This document shows, piece after piece, positions 1-5,145 of a stretch of DNA of 7,854 bases. The stretch covers positions 1 to 7,854 of the forward strand of contig DASQLD010000433.1 of NCBI GenBank assembly GCA_035630195.1. The letters run 5' to 3'. The notes under the pieces were generated by a model. It was not told the DNA's origin. It was given only the letters and a program-made list of their open reading frames with translations, and did not search any database. The position numbers were made by a program, and so were the translations under genes. The stretch is from DASQDN01 sp035630195 (GTDB taxonomy: Bacteria > Acidobacteriota > Terriglobia > Bryobacterales > Bryobacteraceae). The stretch's first letter is position 1. The number at the start of each line of letters is the position of its first letter.

Positions 1-153
1 GATTCGGTAGGGAATCCAGCGACCCCGAGGAGGAGGGAACTCCGACACGACGAGCATGTCGGATCCGGGGGCTATCTCAGCAAACTTATCGAGGAATGAA
101 GGTACGTGGTCCCGAAGGCAGGATGCGAATGCAACCGTGACCCGCTGAATCAA
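1..153 (-). CDS. Start of a probable glycan-related (glycosyltransferase-like) protein, cut by the left edge
   Basis: Reading the minus strand from a TTG at 153-151 gives 51 open codons to the window edge. The product begins MIQRVTVAFASCL, and later segments include DKFAEIAPGSDMLVV and GRWIPY. The TTG overlaps the TGA stop (152-150) of the upstream gene as TTGA, and an AGG at 163-161 lies seven bases before it, so translational coupling is likely. No ATG or GTG start lies just upstream in this frame, and the next internal ATG is codon 33. The segment starts with a short hydrophobic strand followed by an amphipathic helix, as at the front of a Rossmann-like glycosyltransferase. From memory, the GRWIPY motif after a PPPRG turn resembles acidobacterial proteins annotated as glycosyltransferases. 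That assignment is an inference from a fragment. The existence of the gene is better supported than its function. Confidence 0.55.
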   Translation of the reverse strand, partial: MIQRVTVAFASCLRDHVPSFLDKFAEIAPGSDMLVVSEFPPPRGRWIPYRI

Positions 154-1292
154 ATGACGGCCTGTTGGATGCGCTTCCCCAACAAATGATCCTGCCACCA
201 CTCGTAGGCTTGCAGGCAGAAGGCTGTCGATACAGGGTTGATGTACGGCATCATGACACCGTCCTTCCGTCCGAACCAAAACCCACCGTGATGCGAGGAA
301 TTCGGCATCTCGACCTGAAACTCCTCGATCGCAGACGCCTCTTCCGCTGCTTCTCGTTCATTGAGCGGCAAGCCGAGATTTGCGGCAGCGAGAAGCCTGA
401 CGCGTAAGAGCTGAGCGTTTACGTCCGAGCGCTCGAATTCGGAGCGGATCTCACGCAAGTAGCTACTGACACGGAGAATGCCTTCAGCGATTACTTCCCT
501 AACATTATGTGCAGCGGAGTCCGTGACCAGCGCTTCGAGGAAATAACAATAGGCGTGAAGACGATCCATCGTACCCTCGCGAGTTTCCGCCGGGAGGAAC
601 TCGTCCTTGATCGCCAGTGTCTTGCGCACCGCAAGCTCATAGAAACGAGCAAACTTGTCGTCGCCCGTTGCCAGATGGAGATCGTTCCAACCCAATGCCG
701 ACTTGAGCTGATAACATCCGGGCTGACGAGACCACTGTGCAGCCCAGGGCAGCGGATACTTGCCCGGCAATTCAAGAATCGGATGCCACGTGTCGTTGAT
801 TCCGGAACCAGCCGCGAAATCGGACATCATCGATTCGCCGGTTTGGACGGCGATATTGAGGTACTCGGGAGCGCCCGTGACGCGCCAAAGAGCTAACACT
901 CCGCGCACGATGATCCCGCAATCGAAAAAATAAGTCAGCGGTTGAGGCGCGTCACCGTTTTGCGCATGTTCGAACGGAAATGTTCTTAGCGAGGGGCTCC
1001 AGGCGGTACCGGTTAGAAATTGACCTGCTCGAACGGCGGCTTCCAGAAACTCCGGATCGGCGGTCCGCTCGTAGAGAAAGACGAGGGTGCTAACGGCGTA
1101 ACCTGTTATCTCTGTTGAGATACGAGCATTCCGCTGGGTATCGGAATGGTAGTAGCGAGCGACTCCACCGTTAGCCTCGAGGATGCCGGAACTGAGAAAC
1201 CACTTGCCTGCAAGCAGAGCCAGGCGCGGATCGAGAGATGAAGATGCTTGGGGCAAGAGACTTTCCGGACGTAGTGTTGCGTGCAGCACCAT
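150..1292 (-). CDS. Six-hairpin (alpha/alpha toroid) glycosidase/epimerase-like protein of unknown specificity
   Basis: From ATG 1292 the protein has 380 residues, with no signal peptide or membrane segment. It is mostly amphipathic helices in repeated pairs of the form TGY-x-VSTL-x-FLYERT-x-DPEFLEAA-x-RAGQFL, echoed by a second unit with WRVTGAPEYLNIAVQTGESM. Further hairpins follow, including WNDLHLATGDDKFARFYELA and the final NPVSTAFCLQAYEWWQ. This paired-helix pattern, rich in Trp, Tyr and His, is typical of (alpha/alpha)6 toroids, the fold of six-hairpin glycosidases, uronate lyases and N-acylglucosamine 2-epimerases. I cannot assign a catalytic residue or substrate. A gene next to a probable glycosyltransferase, with overlapping stop and start, suggests glycan assembly or trimming in the cytoplasm. 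The start is uncertain. In-frame ATGs also occur at 1334 and 1358, and the frame stays open to 1535, but the longer versions would run into or over the divergent gene and add no conserved-looking sequence. None of the candidate starts has a good ribosome binding site. Confidence 0.75.
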   Translation of the reverse strand: MVLHATLRPESLLPQASSSLDPRLALLAGKWFLSSGILEANGGVARYYHSDTQRNARISTEITGYAVSTLVFLYERTADPEFLEAAVRAGQFLTGTAWSPSLRTFPFEHAQNGDAPQPLTYFFDCGIIVRGVLALWRVTGAPEYLNIAVQTGESMMSDFAAGSGINDTWHPILELPGKYPLPWAAQWSRQPGCYQLKSALGWNDLHLATGDDKFARFYELAVRKTLAIKDEFLPAETREGTMDRLHAYCYFLEALVTDSAAHNVREVIAEGILRVSSYLREIRSEFERSDVNAQLLRVRLLAAANLGLPLNEREAAEEASAIEEFQVEMPNSSHHGGFWFGRKDGVMMPYINPVSTAFCLQAYEWWQDHLLGKRIQQAVI

Positions 1293-1347
1293 TCTAGCAT
1301 CCACAGTAACCTTAGCAGTTGTGCTCGGACTCATCTCCGGGCATACT

Positions 1348-1354
1348 AGGAAGG
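1348..1354 (+). promoter_or_regulatory. Ribosome binding site deciding the start at 1357
   Basis: AGGAAGG lies immediately before ATG 1357, with the AGGA core five bases from the start codon. Upstream in-frame ATG 1183 would place 58 residues with no signal-peptide character in front of the hydrophobic stretch and would be antisense to the neighbouring gene. This site therefore supports 1357 as the true start. Confidence 0.6.
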
Positions 1355-1356
1355 CC

Positions 1357-1959
1357 ATGAGAAGCCACTTGGCGGCAATATTCGTGTGCTTCGCGCTGTT
1401 CGGCGAGGAAGCGCCTCCTGGTATTACACGCGGGGTCATCACGCAGGCCGATGGCGGAATGCTCGATATTCGCCAGGCAAACGGATCGACGCTGCGGTGC
1501 AGTTTCGACAGCCGCACCTGGATTGAGCGCGACAAGAAGCGACTTCAGATGGATTCGCTGGAAACTGGCGTTCCGATCGAGGCCCTGACGGATGTCCGGG
1601 CCGGGCGCTGCTACACGCGAACCGTGCGTCTTAATCCTCCGGCCGGCCTAGTTCCAGCAAGGCGCGTGACTACGCCCATGCGTAGCAGCATCCTCGACAC
1701 TATCTATCCGCGCGGGAATATGACCTTCGCTGGTGTCGTGATCCGAAAGAGCCCAACATCGCTGGTCCTACGTACGCGGACGGAGCCTGAGAAACTGGTA
1801 AAGCTTCGAGAGGATACTCGGTTTCTGGATAGCGGTCTTCCTGCCTACGCCAACGACGTAGTTGTGAACACACGGGTCTTCATTCGCGGCGGCAAAAACT
1901 TCGAGAATGATCTGGAAGCATTTCAGGTGATCTGGGGTCAGCTCGAAGGTCCGCGCTAA
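1357..1959 (+). CDS. Small exported protein with two DUF5666-like beta-rich repeats
   Basis: The protein has 200 residues from ATG 1357. Residues 1-16 (MRSHLAAIFVCFALFG) form a short basic then hydrophobic signal peptide, so it is likely exported. No lipobox is evident. Two related beta-rich units follow, at about residues 24-92 and 122-196. Each starts with a GV(I/V) strand, continues through L-x-(I/L)-R, then a D-x-R or D-T-R turn, and ends in a V/F-rich strand pair. This resembles the small DUF5666-type domain common in secreted acidobacterial proteins, where a short barrel is repeated in tandem. The family assignment is by pattern and not certain. Cys48 and Cys85 both lie in the first unit and could pair after export. 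Biochemical function is unknown. The gene is divergent from the toroid protein and 105 bases upstream of the aminotransferase on the same strand, so it could share some readthrough but is probably its own unit. Confidence 0.72.
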   Translation: MRSHLAAIFVCFALFGEEAPPGITRGVITQADGGMLDIRQANGSTLRCSFDSRTWIERDKKRLQMDSLETGVPIEALTDVRAGRCYTRTVRLNPPAGLVPARRVTTPMRSSILDTIYPRGNMTFAGVVIRKSPTSLVLRTRTEPEKLVKLREDTRFLDSGLPAYANDVVVNTRVFIRGGKNFENDLEAFQVIWGQLEGPR

Positions 1960-2064
1960 CCTGCGACTTTAAACCTTCCCTTCGGTCAAGGCGCGGATGG
2001 ATCATTGCGCAATTCTAGAATAGTGTTGAGGCTTTAAGTCTCCCGTCTCCGAACGTTCCAAATC
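1960..2064 (+). promoter_or_regulatory. Intergenic control region with two overlapping perfect palindromes
   Basis: This is the longest non-coding gap in the window. It contains ATTGCGCAAT at 2004-2013 and ATTCTAGAAT at 2012-2021. Both are perfect 10-base palindromes, and they share the dinucleotide AT. The second contains TAGAAT (2016-2021), a fair match to a sigma-70 minus-10 element, which would put the transcript start about 35-40 bases before the aminotransferase ATG. No good minus-35 box stands 16-18 bases upstream, as might be seen at an activator-dependent promoter. A repressor or activator site over the promoter is an inference. No regulator gene is in the window. Confidence 0.3.
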
Positions 2065-3411
2065 ATGTCTCCGAAAACCGTCACTCAAATCGAAACCAAG
2101 TACAGACGCATCGTCACAGAGTTTCCTGTTCCCGAATCGCTACCGCTGCTCGAACGATTGCGGCGCTACGAACCGCGGGCCATGCAAGGACAGCCTCCCG
2201 TCGTTTGGGATCGGGCGGAAGGATTTCAGGTTTGGGATCCTTGGGGCAATTGCTGGATTGACTGGTCCTCCGGAGTCCTGATTACGAATGCGGGACATGG
2301 ACGCACGGAAATCATCGAGGCGATTAAGAAACAAGCCGATTCAAAGCTGATTGCGAACTATTGCTTTCCGAGCGAGATCCGCACTCAGTTGGTCGAACGC
2401 CTGGCGACGATCATGCCCGAACCGCTCAAGAAGGTGTTCCTTCTCACTACCGGGTCGGAAGCGGTGGAGTGCGCCATCAAGCTATGCCGGACGCATGGAG
2501 TGAAAGTCGGGGGCCGGTCGAAGAACGTGATCGTGTCGTTCGACAAGTCGTTCCACGGCCGGACGCTCGGTTCGCAGCAGGCCGGTGGAATTCCTGCGCT
2601 GAAGGAATGGATCGTCAATTTGGATAAAGGATTCGTGCAGGTTCCTTTCCCTGACGGATACCGAACGCCCGACACCAGCTTCGATTTCTTTCAGAAGGCG
2701 CTTCGCGACGCCGGAGTTGAGGCGCCGCACGTTGCGGGAGTCATCCTTGAGACGTATCAGGGCGGCAGCGCTGCGTTTGCCCCAGTCGAGTATATGAAGG
2801 CGCTCCGAGCCTGGTGCAATGCGCATAAAATTCTTCTGGTTTGCGACGAAGTACAGGCGGGCTTCGGCCGCACCGGCAAGCTCTGGGGCTTCGAACACTA
2901 CGACATCGTTCCCGATCTGACGACGTGGGGTAAGGGAATCTCCAGTTCCATGCCGCTTGCCGCAGTGATCGGCCGCGCCGATGTGATGGACCTGCATCCT
3001 CCCGGCAGCATGACATCAACCCATACAGGTAACCCGATCTGTTGCGCCGCAACGCTGGCTTCCATAGACATCATCTTGAACGAGAAGTTATCGGAAAACT
3101 CAGCAGCAATGGGAGAGATTCTTCATTCGGAATTGCTTGCGATTCAAAGCAAAGTCCGCCAGTTCGGCCGGGTGGACGGGAAGGGACTGGTGGCTGGCGT
3201 AGCGTGCGTTAGGCCTGGAACCAAAGAGCCGGATGCTCCGCTGGCCGCTCGTATTGTGGACAACTGCATCCGCAAGGGAGTCTTGCTGTTCGCGCCAGTG
3301 GGCTTGGGCGGCGGCACGGTGAAGATCTGCCCGCCGTTGGTAATCAACGAAGAAGCAATGCGCGAAAGTCTCGCGGTATTCCGTGAAGCTGTCGGCGAGG
3401 CCGTGGCTTGA
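2065..3411 (+). CDS. Class III pyridoxal-phosphate aminotransferase
   Basis: A 448-residue cytoplasmic enzyme of normal length for the class III (omega-amino acid, GABA or acetylornithine type) aminotransferases. These move an amino group from a terminal amine or amino acid to a keto acid using PLP. Visible landmarks in order are the phosphate-binding TTGSEAVE (about residues 128-135), FHGRT (163-167) whose His stacks on the cofactor, a glutamate in ETYQGG (Glu229) where many relatives have EPVQGEGG, DEVQAGFGRTG with Asp261 contacting the PLP nitrogen, the Schiff-base lysine Lys290 in WGKGISSSMPLA, and THTGNP with Thr321 contacting the phosphate. All key residues are present, so the enzyme should be active. 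The ATG at 2065 lacks a clear ribosome binding site. It is preferred because the N-terminal stretch (TKYRRIV, PVPESLPLLERLRRYEPR) looks like ordinary family sequence. The stop codon overlaps the start of the oxidoreductase gene, so the two are co-translated. The substrate cannot be read from the sequence. A sugar, inositol or amine substrate shared with the partner is an inference. Confidence 0.9.
   Translation: MSPKTVTQIETKYRRIVTEFPVPESLPLLERLRRYEPRAMQGQPPVVWDRAEGFQVWDPWGNCWIDWSSGVLITNAGHGRTEIIEAIKKQADSKLIANYCFPSEIRTQLVERLATIMPEPLKKVFLLTTGSEAVECAIKLCRTHGVKVGGRSKNVIVSFDKSFHGRTLGSQQAGGIPALKEWIVNLDKGFVQVPFPDGYRTPDTSFDFFQKALRDAGVEAPHVAGVILETYQGGSAAFAPVEYMKALRAWCNAHKILLVCDEVQAGFGRTGKLWGFEHYDIVPDLTTWGKGISSSMPLAAVIGRADVMDLHPPGSMTSTHTGNPICCAATLASIDIILNEKLSENSAAMGEILHSELLAIQSKVRQFGRVDGKGLVAGVACVRPGTKEPDAPLAARIVDNCIRKGVLLFAPVGLGGGTVKICPPLVINEEAMRESLAVFREAVGEAVA
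3397..3411 (+). promoter_or_regulatory. Coupled translation junction: Shine-Dalgarno plus TTGA stop/start overlap
   Basis: GAGG (3397-3400), seven bases of spacer, then TTG (3408-3410) overlapping TGA (3409-3411). The arrangement fixes the non-ATG start of the oxidoreductase and implies that ribosomes ending the aminotransferase restart in place, keeping the two products in a set ratio. Confidence 0.65.
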
Positions 3412-4580
3412 AGCCGGGGGTCCTCGTCGTTGGCGGCGGGATGATCACTCACGATCAGATCCTGCCATCGTTACTCCATCTGCAAACGCTTGGCGTCATC
3501 TCGCAAGTCAGTGTGGTGGCGTCGCGTAGTACAACCATTCAGAAACTGCGCGAAGCGTTTCCTCAGGAAGACTTCGAGGCTCATCCGGAATCGGGCTCGG
3601 ACCCACAACCGGCACTATATAAAGGACTCATCGCGAAGATGAGCGCGGGGAACATCGTGATCATCGCGCTCCCGGATCAATTGCATTACGAAGCGGTGAT
3701 GGCGGCCATTGAACATGGCCAGCACGTCCTCTGCGTTAAACCGCTTGTTTTAACCGTGCGGGAATCGATCGCCATCGAGGAAGCGGCGCGCAAGAAGAAT
3801 CTCGTTGTCGGCATCGAGTATCACAAACGCTTTGACGACCGCAGCCTGATGGCGCGAAAACGATATCGCGCCGGAATGTTTGGCGACTTCAAGCTGGGGA
3901 CCGCCAGTCTGATGGAAAAGTGGTATTACCGCAATTCGAATTTTCAGAATTGGATGACCACAGAGAACTCGGACGCCTTCACTTACATCGGATGCCACTA
4001 CATCGATCTTGTGCACTTCATCACGGGCCTGCTGCCGGTGTCGGTGAGCGTTTACGGCGTGAAAGATAAGTTCCCAAATGGCGCCGAAGGATATCTTTGG
4101 ACGGACGCGCGAGTCATCTGGAATAACGGGGCGTGCTTGAACGTGCAGAATACGCTGAGCTATCCGGAAGACGGTCCGGGCAGTAACATGCAGCATTTAT
4201 CAATGTATTGTTCTGACGGGGAGAAAGGCGCGATGATCCGGCACAGCGACCAATACCGGGGAATCGAATACTCTTATGTCCGCAAGCCCGAAGCGCCGGG
4301 AGCTACGATGTACCACGAGCCCAGCGCGGATTACTTTCAGATGATCGATCTCGCCCAAGATCGATTAACACCCGTCGGCTATGGATATCGATCAATAGAC
4401 TTCATCGTTCGCCAATGCATCGCATGCGAGCAGTCGCAGGACAAACAGGCATTCCTGCGTCGCCTGGATGAAGACGGCATCGTCGCCACACCGCGGAATA
4501 GCCGATTTAACGAGCAGGTGGTGGAGGCTGGTCGTGAATCGATCCTCAACGGCGGGCGGGAAGTAAAGATAAGCAGCTAA
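3408..4580 (+). CDS. Gfo/Idh/MocA-family NAD(P)-dependent oxidoreductase
   Basis: A 390-residue two-domain dehydrogenase, typical for the family that oxidises or reduces sugars, inositols and their derivatives. The N-terminal Rossmann domain starts at once with VLVVGGGMIT (glycines 9-11). IVIIALPDQLHYEAVMAAIEH follows, then CVKPL with Lys111, equivalent to the lysine of the usual EKP motif. EYHKRF (residues 137-142) begins the substrate domain, and GCHYIDLVHFITG holds His197 and Asp200, matching the family's G-x-H-x-x-D catalytic signature. The start is TTG at 3408. It overlaps the aminotransferase stop as TTGA and has GAGG at 3397-3400 seven bases upstream. The Rossmann strand begins at residue 5, so no earlier start is needed. 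No signal peptide is present, so it acts in the cytoplasm. Coupling to an aminotransferase suggests that one enzyme makes the keto compound the other aminates, or the reverse. The EKP glutamate is replaced by Val. Confidence 0.9.
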   Translation: MKPGVLVVGGGMITHDQILPSLLHLQTLGVISQVSVVASRSTTIQKLREAFPQEDFEAHPESGSDPQPALYKGLIAKMSAGNIVIIALPDQLHYEAVMAAIEHGQHVLCVKPLVLTVRESIAIEEAARKKNLVVGIEYHKRFDDRSLMARKRYRAGMFGDFKLGTASLMEKWYYRNSNFQNWMTTENSDAFTYIGCHYIDLVHFITGLLPVSVSVYGVKDKFPNGAEGYLWTDARVIWNNGACLNVQNTLSYPEDGPGSNMQHLSMYCSDGEKGAMIRHSDQYRGIEYSYVRKPEAPGATMYHEPSADYFQMIDLAQDRLTPVGYGYRSIDFIVRQCIACEQSQDKQAFLRRLDEDGIVATPRNSRFNEQVVEAGRESILNGGREVKISS

Positions 4581-4588
4581 CTAATCAA

Positions 4589-5095
4589 CTAGGCGTTAGG
4601 GTTCAACTCCGATTCGCGTTCCGCTTCGGCTGCCGCCGCAGGTCCGGCTGCCTCGGCTTCTCGTAAAATCTCATGAGCGCGTTGCAGGTCCGCTTGCGCC
4701 ACCTGCACCTGAAACCCGAGATTGGGAAGCGCCGAATCCCCTACCAGCACGCACATAACGTCATTGGCTTCGAGCACACCTTTGATGCTCATCGCTTCCA
4801 TTTCGGCAGTGGCGCCCATGCCGGAAAATATCGTCGCCATGTCTAAGTCGTGCGAAGGATCTGCGATGAGCGGAGCATCGGCATCAAAGTCCGACAGAAG
4901 CGCCTCGGCCTCTTCTGCTTCAGAAGCCGCTACTCGAACCTCGGCTGATCCTTTGACGATTCCCGGCTGATCATCATTGAAGAGGAATGGCGTCAAACCG
5001 TTCGCAATGAGATATCGGCTAGCCGCCACTGCATCGTCATCGGAATCCGAGTCTCCCGACCGGTATACCGTCACCAGATCCACTTGGTCGCTCAT
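4589..5095 (-). CDS. Tandem DUF2007 protein (putative signal-transducing, GlnB-like fold)
   Basis: A 168-residue, strongly acidic soluble protein. Two copies of a DUF2007-like unit are visible. The first, about residues 7-70, has LVTVYRS, then ASRYLIANGLTPFLFNDD, then EVRVAASEAEEAEALL. The second, about 86-147, has MATIFSG, then EAMSIKGVLEANDVMCVLVG, then FQVQVAQADLQRAHEIL. Each has the family order of strand, helix ending in a short-lived 'L-x-A/N' turn, strand, then a V-x-V strand and a closing helix that often reads A-x-x-I/L-L. The tail (149-168) is Ala/Glu-rich and probably disordered. DUF2007 is described as a putative prokaryotic signal-transducing domain with a ferredoxin/PII-like fold, and its molecular role is unknown. 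The gene lies 50 bases downstream of the receptor gene on the same strand, and its 3' end is only 8 bases from the oxidoreductase stop. No clear ribosome binding site precedes ATG 5095. Confidence 0.8.
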   Translation of the reverse strand: MSDQVDLVTVYRSGDSDSDDDAVAASRYLIANGLTPFLFNDDQPGIVKGSAEVRVAASEAEEAEALLSDFDADAPLIADPSHDLDMATIFSGMGATAEMEAMSIKGVLEANDVMCVLVGDSALPNLGFQVQVAQADLQRAHEILREAEAAGPAAAAEAERESELNPNA

Positions 5096-5145
5096 GCCTA
5101 TGAGAATAACTCATGAAGCACGAGAAGCGGCTTACTCGGAGAGAC

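Noticed and set aside
165..896. Plus-strand open frames inside the toroid gene
   Set aside because: Low-complexity or Arg-rich translations with no family features. The minus-strand gene explains the region.
1319..1347. Possible plus-strand promoter TTGTGC, 17 bases, CATACT
   Set aside because: The boxes match consensus at only 3 and 4 of 6 bases, and the implied transcript would start inside or after the ribosome binding site AGGAAGG.
1293..1535. N-terminal extension of the toroid protein to 1535
   Set aside because: The extra residues look non-protein-like and would overlap the exported-protein gene, which has its own signal peptide and ribosome binding site.
4577..4599. CTAAC...GTTAG inverted repeat at the convergent gene ends
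   Set aside because: A 5-base stem with a 13-base loop inside coding ends and no T-run. Not supported as a bidirectional terminator.
5100..5114. Inverted repeat ATGAG-N5-CTCAT just upstream of the DUF2007 start
   Set aside because: A 5-base AT-rich stem without a T-run. Too weak for a terminator or a convincing start-site hairpin.
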